A stretch of 64,000 nucleotides of DNA from Stutzerimonas stutzeri (GCF_000952685.1 NZ_JYHV01000013.1:62001-126000); one strand, 5' to 3'. Shown: positions 1 through 8,073, numbered from the stretch's first letter. Program-made: numbers and translations. The notes: a model not told the origin generated them from the sequence alone.

Positions 1-2
1 CG

Positions 3-206
3 CGACGTGAAGATGAGGCGCTGGGTGAGATGAGCGATCGCGTGACCGATCGGCTCCGCCACAAGGCCGAGGAGGGGTACCAAAAGGTATCTGCCAAGGG
101 CGAAGAGGTGGCTGCCCAGGTCAAGCAGGGCGCCAGCAACGGCGAGGCCAGCCGATCGCCCTCCGGCACGGCGACTTCGACCGGCTCCACATCTGCCGGT
201 CTATGA
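3..206 (+). CDS. C-terminal end of a hypothetical Ala/Gly/Ser-rich protein (partial)
   Basis: An open frame enters from the left edge and stops at TGA 204-206, giving the last 67 residues of a protein whose start lies outside the window. The visible part has a charged, probably helical segment rich in Lys, Glu and Arg, followed by a low-complexity Ser/Thr/Gly tail ending in AGL. I do not recognise the family; the composition suits a YtxH-like or apolipoprotein-like amphipathic stress or envelope protein, but that is a guess. A strong hairpin at 239-279 follows the stop. Confidence 0.5.
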   Translation, partial: RREDEALGEMSDRVTDRLRHKAEEGYQKVSAKGEEVAAQVKQGASNGEASRSPSGTATSTGSTSAGL

Positions 207-238
207 CACCGCGCGACACCGCATAGCGAATGCGGCAC

Positions 239-279
239 GTTTTCACCGGTGCGGGCCTTGAGTCCGCACCGGCGAAAAC
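239..279 (+). terminator. Hairpin after the first gene, terminator-like
   Basis: A long stem joins CCGGTGCGG (246-254) to CCGCACCGG (264-272) across a 9-base loop. It is extended outward by TTTTC (240-244) with GAAAA (274-278), with one A/C mismatch between the two blocks. It lies 33 bases after the stop of the partial gene. There is no run of T after the stem on this strand, so termination efficiency is uncertain. The loop also contains the -35 box proposed for the tRNA promoter. Confidence 0.45.
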
Positions 280-286
280 CGATAAT
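258..286 (+). promoter_or_regulatory. Sigma70-type promoter of the tRNA-Thr gene
   Basis: TTGAGT at 258-263 (4 of 6 to the consensus -35) and GATAAT at 281-286 (5 of 6 to the -10) are separated by exactly 17 bases. The -10 ends 12 bases before the mature tRNA. The following GCGCCGC is the G+C-rich discriminator expected of a stable-RNA promoter under stringent control. The assignment comes from the sequence only. Confidence 0.6.
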
Positions 287-298
287 GCGCCGCTCCAT

Positions 299-374
299 GC
301 CGGTGTAGCTCAGTAGGTAGAGCAGCGCATTCGTAATGCGAAGGTCGGGGGTTCGACTCCTCTCACCGGCACCA
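299..374 (+). tRNA. thrW-like: tRNA-Thr (anticodon CGU, reads ACG)
   Basis: The acceptor stem pairs GCCGGTG (299-305) with CACCGGC (364-370). Discriminator A371 is followed by an encoded CCA at 372-374. The D arm shows TAGCTCAG, the T arm GGTTCGACTC, and the anticodon loop TTCGTAA places CGT at 332-334. This makes it a threonine tRNA for ACG codons. It has its own promoter upstream and a terminator just downstream. Confidence 0.95.
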
Positions 375-382
375 CAGATCCA

Positions 383-414
383 CGAAAAGGCCCGCATTGC
401 TGCGGGCCTTTTCG
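383..414 (+). terminator. Rho-independent terminator after tRNA-Thr
   Basis: CGAAAAGGCCCGCA (383-396) and TGCGGGCCTTTTCG (401-414) form a near-perfect stem with a 4-base loop and a T-rich 3' arm. It sits 8 bases after the tRNA CCA. Being symmetric, it also fits as the terminator of the minus-strand gene that ends at 435. Confidence 0.85.
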
Positions 415-434
415 TTTGTCGGTTCGCTGTTCGC

Positions 435-1673
435 TCAGTTGGCTGCTACGGCTTCCGCCTTGGTCTGAGCCATCGACGACTCGCCACGTGCCGGTGCTTG
501 TTCATACAGCGTAATCATATGGTCTAAATTGGCGCGTACCCGGCCTTTCATGGCTTCGACCACAGTGCTTAGCTCGGCCCGATGGCTTTCGCCGAATGAA
601 TTGATCAGGTTGGTGCCGATCTGGCTGATCTGTGGGACCTCAGCGAACCCGCATGACTGCTTGGGTACCCAGGTTTCGAGGAAGCTCGACAACTTGACCA
701 CTCGCTGCGGAAGCAGTGCGATCTGCGGCACGGCGAAGGCCAAGGCAGTGATGGCGCCATGCAGGCTGGTGCCACAATAGAGCTTGCTGGTAGCGATGCA
801 GCGGATGATGTCGTCGATCTTGCCGCTATCGACGCGGTAGGCGCGCTCGTCACCCAGGAGGCTGTGCAGCTTGTCCAGTGGACCGTCGTCGGAGTGGCCG
901 GGCGCCTTGCCGATGGTCAGCAGGGCGATCTTCAGGCCGGTGTTGACGTTGAGTTCGGTCAATTGCTGGGCGATCGCCTCGATGCGGCGCTTGGCATGGT
1001 GGTCGGAAATGTGAAACACGATATGGCCGGGCTCGGCCGGGTCGACCTGCTGCTGAAAAATATCCGAAATCAAGATCGCGCTGTCGGGCACCAGATTATG
1101 TTGGACCCCGAGCTTGTCCAGCTCGGCGGACGTTTCGCGGTCGCGAACCGATATGTAGGTGCAGTCGTTGAGGTTGCGCTTGATTGCCTCGTGGATCAGC
1201 GGTTTTTTGCGGCTGATCTCGTTACCGCCCACGCTGTTGTACATCACCTTGTAGCCGGGCAGGTCGCGTTCGCCCAGGACCAGCGGGATGTCCGATGGAA
1301 TCGAGGTGAACATTCGGCTCAGGCGAATGAATGCCTTGTGGCCGATCAGGTAGGGGCTAGCCTTGATCGGGTAGTAAATCGCTTGCGGCGCGAGATAGCC
1401 GATGATGCTTTCCCATTGCGCCGTCAGGCATTCGCCACCAGCGACGATGAGCATGGTCTTGGGCTGCTGGCGCGTGGCCTCCAGGGCTTTTTTCAGCGGG
1501 ACCGTCGGCAGTGCGCCATAGCCGGACAGGTCCGACTTCTTGGTTGCCGCGACCAGCACGTTGAAGCGGCCGTCGGCCTCCAGGTAGCGTTTGAGGACGA
1601 TTGCAAAGAGCAGGTCGCCATAGTTGTGCCGGTCATAGGCTCCGTAAGCGATTACGTTAACCCGGTCAGTCAT
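435..1673 (-). CDS. Polysaccharide pyruvyl transferase family protein
   Basis: This 412-residue protein begins MTDRVNVIAYGAYDRHNYGD, the typical start of the WcaK/CsaB superfamily, with a glycine-rich loop and NYGD near the N-terminus. Later it has ISVRDRETS and, near the C-terminus, KLYCGTSLHGAITALAFAVP, the conserved segment with an SLHG core. Family members transfer pyruvate from PEP as a ketal onto a sugar of an exopolysaccharide or wall polymer. The start at 1673 is chosen because AAAGGAG lies at the right distance and the ATG overlaps the stop of the upstream flippase gene (ATGA), so the two are probably translationally coupled. The sugar acceptor is unknown. Confidence 0.85.
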   Translation of the reverse strand: MTDRVNVIAYGAYDRHNYGDLLFAIVLKRYLEADGRFNVLVAATKKSDLSGYGALPTVPLKKALEATRQQPKTMLIVAGGECLTAQWESIIGYLAPQAIYYPIKASPYLIGHKAFIRLSRMFTSIPSDIPLVLGERDLPGYKVMYNSVGGNEISRKKPLIHEAIKRNLNDCTYISVRDRETSAELDKLGVQHNLVPDSAILISDIFQQQVDPAEPGHIVFHISDHHAKRRIEAIAQQLTELNVNTGLKIALLTIGKAPGHSDDGPLDKLHSLLGDERAYRVDSGKIDDIIRCIATSKLYCGTSLHGAITALAFAVPQIALLPQRVVKLSSFLETWVPKQSCGFAEVPQISQIGTNLINSFGESHRAELSTVVEAMKGRVRANLDHMITLYEQAPARGESSMAQTKAEAVAAN

Positions 1674-2941
1674 GGCGTCGGACTCCTTTCGATTTGTTTG
1701 AATTGCAGGTAGAGCAGGGCGTTTTTCAGTGCCAGCGCCACGGCCGTGGCGAAGCAGGCGCCATTGACGCCATAGCGCGGAATCAGGATGAGGTTGAGCG
1801 CGAGGTTGATCACGCACGCCGCTATGTTGTTGTGTAAATAGCGGCGGTGATTGCCCGTCATGGTCATGAAAATGCCCAGGGGCCCGGCGGCCAATACGAA
1901 GAAGTAACCGATGGCCAGCACCAGCAGGGGGTAGACACCCTGTTCACGGTATTCGGCGCCGAAGACGGCGAGGATGTATTCGCGCAGCAGGCCGATAGCG
2001 AGCAGGATCATTAGCGCCAGTGCCAGCATGAAGCGCGAGTATTTCCTGACCATGGCAAAGGCGCCAGCACGGTCGTGCCGGGCCCAGCGTCTGGAAATGT
2101 CAGGCCCGATGGTGCCGTTGATAATGAACAACAGGGTGGTCGAAAGGGCGGCGATCTTCGCAGCGATGTAGTAGATGCTGACTTCGCCTGCCGAGCGCAG
2201 CACACCGAGCAGCAGCGTATCGGAGAGTTCGATGACGCTGTTCATCACGGCGATGAGCATCAGCGGAGCGCAGAGTGTGAGCATCTCCCGCCAGCCGAGT
2301 GCGCGCTCTGAGGTTGAAGCGGGCAGACTGGCGTTGGCGCGCCATATAGAACCGAAGATGGCCAGGCCGTAGCTGATGACGAAGCAGCCCGCCACGGTGG
2401 TCAGGTCGTTACCGCTGACCGATACCAGCAACAATGTCAGGGCCGGCTGGAATGCGGTCTGCCAGAACAGCCCCTCGCTGGTTCTATGCTTGGCTTTCAG
2501 TGTTTCGCTGGCGATGCTCAGCAGTGACAGACCGAGCGCGGTGACGGCAAAGAGGACCGCTGCATGGGCGAAATATGCTTGGGTGGTTTTGGAGAAATAC
2601 ACCACGACCAGGCCGATCAGGAAGGCCGGTACGTTCATCAACGCGGCAAGACCCAGTGCGCGATGGAAGTAACGGCGCTGCTGGCCATCGCTCAGCGAGG
2701 AAATATTCTTCAGGCATGCGATATCCAGCCCTATCCGGGCTATCAGCGACAGGAAGATGCCCAGCGCCACGCAGAAAAACACCGTACCGGCCAACTCGGG
2801 GACGAGCAGTCGCGCCAGCAGGATGTTCAAGCCAAGCGTAGCGCCAGCCCCGCTGCCTTTGGTGACGATAAGCCTGGCATATTTGAGAAGGTCGGCTTTC
2901 ATTCCTGGCTGTGGGGCGTCCGTTGCATATGCCGCTTTCAT
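1670..2941 (-). CDS. Wzx-like polysaccharide flippase (MOP superfamily)
   Basis: This 423-residue membrane protein has about 12-14 hydrophobic segments and the layout of Wzx/RfbX-type polysaccharide transporters, beginning after about 15 residues with KYARLIVTKGSGAGATLGLN. Such proteins flip lipid-linked oligosaccharides across the inner membrane. The ATG at 2941 is preceded by AGGAG at a good distance; an in-frame ATG at 2902 is an alternative. The gene ends in a 4-base overlap with the pyruvyl transferase gene, so the two probably act on the same polymer. No polymerase or full set of glycosyltransferases lies beside them, so the pathway must be completed elsewhere. Confidence 0.85.
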   Translation of the reverse strand: MKAAYATDAPQPGMKADLLKYARLIVTKGSGAGATLGLNILLARLLVPELAGTVFFCVALGIFLSLIARIGLDIACLKNISSLSDGQQRRYFHRALGLAALMNVPAFLIGLVVVYFSKTTQAYFAHAAVLFAVTALGLSLLSIASETLKAKHRTSEGLFWQTAFQPALTLLLVSVSGNDLTTVAGCFVISYGLAIFGSIWRANASLPASTSERALGWREMLTLCAPLMLIAVMNSVIELSDTLLLGVLRSAGEVSIYYIAAKIAALSTTLLFIINGTIGPDISRRWARHDRAGAFAMVRKYSRFMLALALMILLAIGLLREYILAVFGAEYREQGVYPLLVLAIGYFFVLAAGPLGIFMTMTGNHRRYLHNNIAACVINLALNLILIPRYGVNGACFATAVALALKNALLYLQFKQIERSPTP

Positions 2942-3327
2942 TCAATGCTCCTGCGGTCGCAAAAACGACTAAGCCATGTCTGGCGTATCCGAATGGCGAT
3001 GCCGGGCGAGCCGAGGTTCGGAACAGAACTCTCCGCCTGCACCGATCGTTGCGCTGTACGGTTGCGCCTGCAGCTCAACGATGGGCTGAACTGGAGACTC
3101 CATCAAGAGCCTCGCTACGGCTGAAAGTTCCTTGAACGAAGTCGTCGTTGGGATGAATGCTGTTCGTCCGTTCAGGGGATGGCGAGCCGTTCACAACGTC
3201 GTAGACGTCTGCTCAACAGCCTGCAACAGGCCACCGACGACGGTCGGGGCGACCGGCAGCGAACTCTTGTTGCAGCTGGTCGTCCCATTTTTTGATGGCC
3301 TAATTTTGATGGTTCGGGGGAAACGCA
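2942..3327. other. Intergenic region, 386 bases, between divergent genes
   Basis: This spacer separates the minus-strand flippase gene from the plus-strand yihY gene, so it must hold promoters for both. The short open frames in it have no family signature and no convincing ribosome site. I could not find a clear -35/-10 pair, hairpin or repeat. The only firm element is GGGGGAAA just before the yihY ATG. Confidence 0.6.
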
Positions 3328-4203
3328 ATGGCATTGCTGGATACGCGCGGCATCGGCAGTTTCGAATTGCTGAAACGCACCTTCAAGGAGTTCAGCAATG
3401 ACGACATGACGACTTACGCGTCGGCGTTAGCCTATCGAGCGATCTTTTCGTTGTTCCCCTTCTTGCTGTTTCTGATCGCCATGTTGGGCATGCTCGATCT
3501 GCAGACCTTCTTCATCTGGCTACGGGAACAGGTGTCGCTGGTGTTGCCACCTGATGCACTGAATCTGGTCAATCCGGTGATCGACCAAATGCAGGCACAG
3601 AAGAGCGGTCTGTTATCGGTGGGGATCCTCGTTGCGCTGTGGTCCGCGTCGATCGGTGTTCGCTCGCTGATGAACGCCATGAACAAGGCGTACGACGTCG
3701 AAGAGGGGCGCCCGACCTGGAAGCTGATGCTGCTGGCTGTTGCCTACACCATCGGACTGGCGCTGATTCTGCTCGCGACGGCGGGTTTGATGGTGACCGG
3801 CCCGCAGGTGATGGAATGGCTGGCCGATCAGGTGGGGCTGAAGGAAATAGTCGTGACGCTGTGGACGTGGCTTCGTTGGCCAGTCGTCGTGATCCTGATG
3901 ATGCTGGTGGTGGCCTTGCTGTACTACGTCACGCCGGACGTGGAGCAGGAGTTTCGCTTCATCACGCCCGGTTCGGTGCTGTCGGTGATCGTCTGGATTG
4001 CCGCCTCGGTGGGTTTCGGCATCTACGTGCAGAACTTCGGCAACTACGACGCCACCTACGGCAGCATCGGGGCGGTGATCGTGCTGTTGCTCTATTTTTA
4101 TATTTCGGCGGCGGTACTGCTGTTCGGCGCGGAAATGAACGCAGTCATCGAACATGCATCATCCGAAGGTAAGGAGCAGGGGGACAAGCGCGTCGATGGC
4201 TGA
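3328..4203 (+). CDS. yihY: YihY/UPF0761 family inner-membrane protein (BrkB-like)
   Basis: This 291-residue protein has about six transmembrane helices and the YihY signature: a soluble start ending FKEFSNDDMTTYASALAYRA, then FSLFPFLLFLIAML, and a late ATYGSIGAVIVLLLYFYISA. The family was once called ribonuclease BN, which is a misassignment; its true role is unknown. The ATG follows GGGGGAAA. It is preceded by a 386-base spacer and followed by 190 bases before the glycan operon, so it is probably transcribed alone, although read-through is possible. Confidence 0.88.
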   Translation: MALLDTRGIGSFELLKRTFKEFSNDDMTTYASALAYRAIFSLFPFLLFLIAMLGMLDLQTFFIWLREQVSLVLPPDALNLVNPVIDQMQAQKSGLLSVGILVALWSASIGVRSLMNAMNKAYDVEEGRPTWKLMLLAVAYTIGLALILLATAGLMVTGPQVMEWLADQVGLKEIVVTLWTWLRWPVVVILMMLVVALLYYVTPDVEQEFRFITPGSVLSVIVWIAASVGFGIYVQNFGNYDATYGSIGAVIVLLLYFYISAAVLLFGAEMNAVIEHASSEGKEQGDKRVDG

Positions 4204-4393
4204 AACCAGCCGAGCGGTATTTATCGACTAGCTGAGCGTGCCGGCGAACAACCGCCTAGGCCGGTGGTCCATTGATTTCATTGCAGAATCTTTCGGGCGA
4301 GACCTGACGTTGACCCGATGGGGTGGCGATTAAATCTCCGTCGGCCTTCGCCTTCGACGGCTCTGCATCGAGACCTCACGGAGACGCTCCATT

Positions 4394-5509
4394 TTGCATA
4401 TCGCCGACATGACCATGTTTTACGCACCCGCCAGTGGTGGGGTGCGTACCTACCTCGAAGCCAAACACCGCCGCTTGCAGCTGTATTCGGGGGTCCGTCA
4501 CAGCATTCTGGTGCCGGGAGACAGCTACAGCCATGACGGCGGCATTTACCAGATACCTGCGCTGGCGCTGCCTTTCGGCAAGGGCTATCGCTTCCCGGTC
4601 CGACGTGCGCCGTGGCGCAATCAGCTACGCGCGCTGCGTCCCGATGTCATTGAGGTGGGTGATCCATACATGACAGCCTGGGCGGCTCTGGATGCTGGGC
4701 GACGCCTCGATGTTCCGGTGATCGGTTTCTATCACTCCGACCTGCCCCTACTGGTCAGCAATCGTATCGGCGGCTGGCTCGGCACCAACATGAATGGTTA
4801 TGTCTCACGGCTGTACAGCAGTTTCGACCGGGTGTTGGCGCCCAGCCGGGTCATGGCGGAAAAGCTGCGGCAGCTGGGTGTCGGCAATGTCTACGTGCAG
4901 CCGCTAGGTGTCGATCTGGAAACCTTTCGCCCGGATCGCCGCGATCCCGGGCTACGCCAGGAGCTGGGGTTAGAAGACGATGCGCGGCTGATGATCTTCG
5001 CTGGGCGCGGCTCGAGGGAGAAGAATATCGATGTCCTGCTGGAAACCGCCCGTCTGCTCGGTAAGCCCTATCATCTGCTGCTGGTGGGATCGAGCATGCC
5101 CCACCGCGTGCCGGCCAACGTTTCGGTGATCGATCGCTTCTGTCCAGCATCGGACGTCGCGCGCTACATGGCCAGCTGCGATGTGCTGTTGCATGCCGGC
5201 AATCAGGAAACCTTCGGCCTGGTCGCGCTGGAAGCCATGGCCAGCGGTATTCCAGTGATTGCGGCGCGAGCCGGTGCGCTGCCCGAATTGGTGCCGTTTC
5301 ATACCGGTCGCCTGTGCCGCCCGCTGGATGCCCAGGCGATGGCGCAGACAGTGCAGGAGCTGTTCGAAGACGATCCCAGGCTGCTGGGACTGCAAGCCCG
5401 CCAGCATGTCGAGGCGCATCACGCGTGGGACGCCGTGGTCGCGGGACTGCTTGCGCACTATCACGCCGTGTTGGGTACAGCCGATCTGCCGGTTGCCGTG
5501 CATGGCTGA
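4394..5509 (+). CDS. Family 4 glycosyltransferase (GT-B fold)
   Basis: This 371-residue enzyme begins HIADMTMFYAPASGGVRTYL, the nucleotide-sugar loop region of GT4 enzymes. It carries the EX7E motif as E272-TFGLVAL-E280 followed by EAMASGIPVIA, and a central PLGVDLETFRP. Family members transfer a hexose from a nucleotide or GDP sugar to a lipid or sugar acceptor at the cytoplasmic face. The proposed start is TTG at 4394, with GGAGA 9 bases upstream; the first ATG at 4409 would lose conserved residues. The end overlaps the next gene by 8 bases. It is the first gene of a three-gene coupled operon. Confidence 0.85.
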   Translation: MHIADMTMFYAPASGGVRTYLEAKHRRLQLYSGVRHSILVPGDSYSHDGGIYQIPALALPFGKGYRFPVRRAPWRNQLRALRPDVIEVGDPYMTAWAALDAGRRLDVPVIGFYHSDLPLLVSNRIGGWLGTNMNGYVSRLYSSFDRVLAPSRVMAEKLRQLGVGNVYVQPLGVDLETFRPDRRDPGLRQELGLEDDARLMIFAGRGSREKNIDVLLETARLLGKPYHLLLVGSSMPHRVPANVSVIDRFCPASDVARYMASCDVLLHAGNQETFGLVALEAMASGIPVIAARAGALPELVPFHTGRLCRPLDAQAMAQTVQELFEDDPRLLGLQARQHVEAHHAWDAVVAGLLAHYHAVLGTADLPVAVHG

Positions 5510-6266
5510 GCGCAGTCTGATGCTGGTGCTGCACGATGTAGCGCCTGAAACATGGCTGGACTATCAGCCTTTCGTGCAGGCGGTCGACGCGCTGGGCGAC
5601 ATCCCGATTTCCTGGCTGGTGGTGCCGGATTTTCATCGGCGCAATCGGCTCGACGATCATCCCGAATTCTGTCGCATGCTCGACGGCCGGCTGGTGCGCG
5701 GTGATGAGCTGGTATTGCACGGCTACCATCATGCCGACGAAGCACCGCCGCCTCGCGCGCCGCGGGACTGGTTCATGCGTCGTGTGTTCACTCACGAGGG
5801 CGAGTTCTATCCGCTCGACGAAGCCGAAGCGGCGCGACGGCTGCAGCGAGGCATCGAGTTGTTCGCACGGCTGCAATGGCCGTTGTACGGCTTCGTGGCA
5901 CCGGCCTGGTTGCTTGGGCCGGGCGCGCGACGCGCGCTAGCGACCACCGGATTGACCTATACCAGCGACCCTGGGCACTTTTACCTGTTGCCCGATTACG
6001 CCCCCTTGGATGCGCCGGGCCTGGTCTGGAGCGCGCGCAGCGCTTGGCGTCGCGGTATCTCCCGAGTGGTCAGCGAACAGATGCTCAATCGTCATCGGCA
6101 GGCACCGGTGCTACGTCTGGGGTTGCATCCGGTGGATATGCGGCATGATTTTTCGCGTGGTTACTGGCTGGACCTGTTAATTCGGCTGATGGAAGACGGT
6201 CGGCATCCGCGGACCAAGATCGATTGGTTGAATCACCATGCGCTGGCGCCGAGCGTTGCGGCATGA
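5502..6266 (+). CDS. DUF2334 polysaccharide deacetylase-like protein
   Basis: This 254-residue NodB-fold protein carries the expected metal and catalytic motif set: HDVAP (H11-D12) near the start, HGYHH (H73, H76, H77) in the middle and LGLHPVD near the end. No signal peptide is seen, so it probably acts in the cytoplasm. NodB-fold enzymes remove N- or O-acetyl groups from sugars; DUF2334 members are poorly characterised. It overlaps the upstream glycosyltransferase by 8 bases and the downstream membrane gene by ATGA, so all three are probably made together and work on one glycan or glycolipid. Confidence 0.82.
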   Translation: MAERSLMLVLHDVAPETWLDYQPFVQAVDALGDIPISWLVVPDFHRRNRLDDHPEFCRMLDGRLVRGDELVLHGYHHADEAPPPRAPRDWFMRRVFTHEGEFYPLDEAEAARRLQRGIELFARLQWPLYGFVAPAWLLGPGARRALATTGLTYTSDPGHFYLLPDYAPLDAPGLVWSARSAWRRGISRVVSEQMLNRHRQAPVLRLGLHPVDMRHDFSRGYWLDLLIRLMEDGRHPRTKIDWLNHHALAPSVAA

Positions 6267-7255
6267 GCGGCCGTTGGTGGCTGCTGCTGGGGGCATTGCT
6301 GGTTGCGGCGCTGATCCCGCTGTTGTTAGGGGGAAGCGGGCTGTTCGAGCGGTTGTTGGGCTTTCCGCCGTGGTTATTGCTGAGCATGCTCGGGATGATT
6401 CTGCTCGGCTGGTACCTCAATGCGTTACGTCTGCGCTTGCTGGTGGGCAGACGGCGGATTGGGCAGCGCCGCGCCCTGGGTGTCGTCATTGCTACCGAAT
6501 TCGCGATCTGCGCGACACCTGGCGGTGCGGGCGGGCCGCTGACGATGATGGCCTTGTTGCGTCGGCAGGGCGTTACACCCGCGAAGGGCACGGCAACCTA
6601 TGCAGTCGAACAACTGACCGACCTGCTGTTCTTCGCGTGCGCCCTGGTGGGGGTGCTGATCTATGCGGTGACCCATTCGCTGAATGCTTACATCGCCAGC
6701 CTGCTCGGCTTCAGTGCAGCGTTGCTAATCGGCCTGATGGTACTGCTGGCGTTGCTTGGACGTTTTCACCGTCAGGTCTTTTTGCTGAATGGCTGGCTGG
6801 TCGGTCGGCTCGGCGTGGGGGCATCGCGCAAGCGTACCTGGGCCAGGAAGGTGCTGAGTTTCCGTAATGCTTTGCTGGAGTGCTTCCGGCTGCCCCGGAC
6901 GATCTTGTTGGGGGTATTCATCCTGACCACGCTGCATTGGTTGCTGCGCTACAGCGTGTTGTATCTCACCTTGCAGGGGCTGGGTAGCCAGCTCGCCTGG
7001 GCCTGGACGTTCATCGTCCAATTGCTGGCATTGACCGCCGGCCAGCTGAGTCTGTTGCCGGGTGGCGCCGGTGGTGCCGAATTGGCTTCGGCGGCGTTGC
7101 TTGCACCGCTGGTGGGCAAGTCCACAGCTGCGGCAGCGATCCTCATCTGGCGCTTCGTGACCTATTACTTCTATCTGATCGCGGGTGCGCCGCTGTTCTT
7201 GCACCTGGCGGGTCGGCCTTTATTCAACCGCTTGGTGAAAGCGCGTAACGGTTGA
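6263..7255 (+). CDS. Lysylphosphatidylglycerol synthase-type membrane protein (UPF0104/YbhN-like)
   Basis: This 330-residue integral membrane protein has 7-8 hydrophobic segments and UPF0104 signatures: WYLNALRLRLLV, EFAICATPGGAGGP, and late QLSLLPGGAGGAELA. The family matches the flippase half of MprF but has no aminoacyl-transferase domain. The start at 6263 (ATGA overlap with the deacetylase) gives the short N-terminus before the first helix. From the operon context it could translocate or position the lipid-linked product of the two enzymes encoded before it. That role is inference. Confidence 0.83.
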   Translation: MSGRWWLLLGALLVAALIPLLLGGSGLFERLLGFPPWLLLSMLGMILLGWYLNALRLRLLVGRRRIGQRRALGVVIATEFAICATPGGAGGPLTMMALLRRQGVTPAKGTATYAVEQLTDLLFFACALVGVLIYAVTHSLNAYIASLLGFSAALLIGLMVLLALLGRFHRQVFLLNGWLVGRLGVGASRKRTWARKVLSFRNALLECFRLPRTILLGVFILTTLHWLLRYSVLYLTLQGLGSQLAWAWTFIVQLLALTAGQLSLLPGGAGGAELASAALLAPLVGKSTAAAAILIWRFVTYYFYLIAGAPLFLHLAGRPLFNRLVKARNG

Positions 7256-7367
7256 GCATGCGGCCGCTTTGGAAGGCCGGTTGTCGGTACCGTTCTTGGA
7301 AAATCGAAACTATCCGGCCACCGTCCCGGTCCACTTAACGACACCCATGAAGAAAGAGGAATATGCC

Positions 7368-7559
7368 ATGAGCAGTACCGAAGACAAGATGAAAGGCAAC
7401 CTCAACGAAGCCGCCGGCAAGGCGAAGCAAGGCCTTGGTGAAGCAACCGACAATGAGCGCATGAAGAATGAAGGCCAGCGCCAAGAGATCAAAGGCGATG
7501 CGCAGCAGGTCAAGGGCGAAGCCAAGGACACCTTGAAGAAAGGCATCGATCGCGCCTGA
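7368..7559 (+). CDS. CsbD family stress protein
   Basis: This 63-residue hydrophilic protein contains the CsbD pattern: DKMKGNLNEAAGKAKQGLGE, then QEIKGDAQQVKGEAKD and a basic helical end. In other bacteria such proteins are induced by general or envelope stress; the molecular role is unknown. The start at 7368 is set by AGAGGA eight bases upstream; a longer frame starting at 7269 lacks family similarity in its first part. The gene stands alone with a strong terminator 14 bases after its stop. Confidence 0.9.
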   Translation: MSSTEDKMKGNLNEAAGKAKQGLGEATDNERMKNEGQRQEIKGDAQQVKGEAKDTLKKGIDRA

Positions 7560-7572
7560 TCGACGGCTTATG

Positions 7573-7602
7573 AAAAATGCCCGCATCAGCGGGCATTTTT
7601 TT
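7573..7602. terminator. Bidirectional terminator between csbD-like gene and fdxA
   Basis: AAAAATGCCCGC (7573-7584) and GCGGGCATTTTT (7589-7600) form a perfect 12-bp stem with a 4-base loop ATCA, followed by more T. A-rich and T-rich flanks on both sides allow termination of the plus-strand csbD-like gene and the minus-strand fdxA. Confidence 0.92.
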
Positions 7603-7617
7603 GTTTCGGCGAGCGTA

Positions 7618-7941
7618 TCAGCGCTCCAGATGCTGGAGTTTATCCTTCACGCCGTCCCACTCTTCGGCGTCTGGCAGGGCGTCTTTTTTCTCGGTGATGT
7701 TCGGCCAGACTTCCGCCAGGTCGGCGTTCAGTTCGATGAACTCCTGCTGATCGTCGGGCACTTCGTCTTCAGAGAAGATCGCCTGAGCCGGGCATTCCGG
7801 CTCGCAGAGTGCGCAGTCGATGCACTCATCCGGATGAATGACCAGAAAATTCGGGCCTTCGTAGAAGCAGTCGACCGGGCAGACTTCCACACAGTCGGTG
7901 TATTTGCACTTGATGCAGTTGTCGGTGACGACGAAGGTCAT
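7618..7941 (-). CDS. fdxA: Ferredoxin FdxA, 7Fe type
   Basis: This 107-residue soluble ferredoxin has cysteines at 9, 12, 17 and 21 (the first cluster region, including a CPVDC turn) and at 40, 43, 46 and 50 in [12 protein letters not shown]. That pattern binds one 3Fe-4S and one 4Fe-4S cluster, as in Azotobacter ferredoxin I and Pseudomonas FdxA. It serves as a low-potential electron carrier. The acidic C-terminal half is typical of the family. It lies just after mutS on the same strand with a 132-base gap, the usual Pseudomonas arrangement. Confidence 0.95.
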   Translation of the reverse strand: MTFVVTDNCIKCKYTDCVEVCPVDCFYEGPNFLVIHPDECIDCALCEPECPAQAIFSEDEVPDDQQEFIELNADLAEVWPNITEKKDALPDAEEWDGVKDKLQHLER

Positions 7942-8073
7942 TTCTAGCTATCTCCTCGGGCGTGTCAGGTGGCGTTGCAATGACGCCCCCGTTCGGCAGG
8001 GCTATGGCGACACCAGGCAAATGCCGCACATATCCAAAAAATGCGCGCGATTCTAGCAGCTTTTTCGCAGCCG

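Noticed and set aside
299..374. tRNA-Thr as attachment site of an integrated element
   Set aside because: No integrase gene and no direct repeat of the tRNA 3' end were found elsewhere in the window.
759..1712. Long open frame (317 codons) on the plus strand opposite the pyruvyl transferase gene
   Set aside because: It is the antisense shadow of a G+C-rich gene with clear family motifs; it has no motif or ribosome site of its own.
2946..3401. Overlapping short open frames in the spacer before yihY
   Set aside because: Codon use is poor, there is no recognisable domain, and the last one overlaps the start of yihY in another frame.
3328..4203. YihY as ribonuclease BN
   Set aside because: The old name is a known misassignment; the protein is an integral membrane protein without nuclease motifs.
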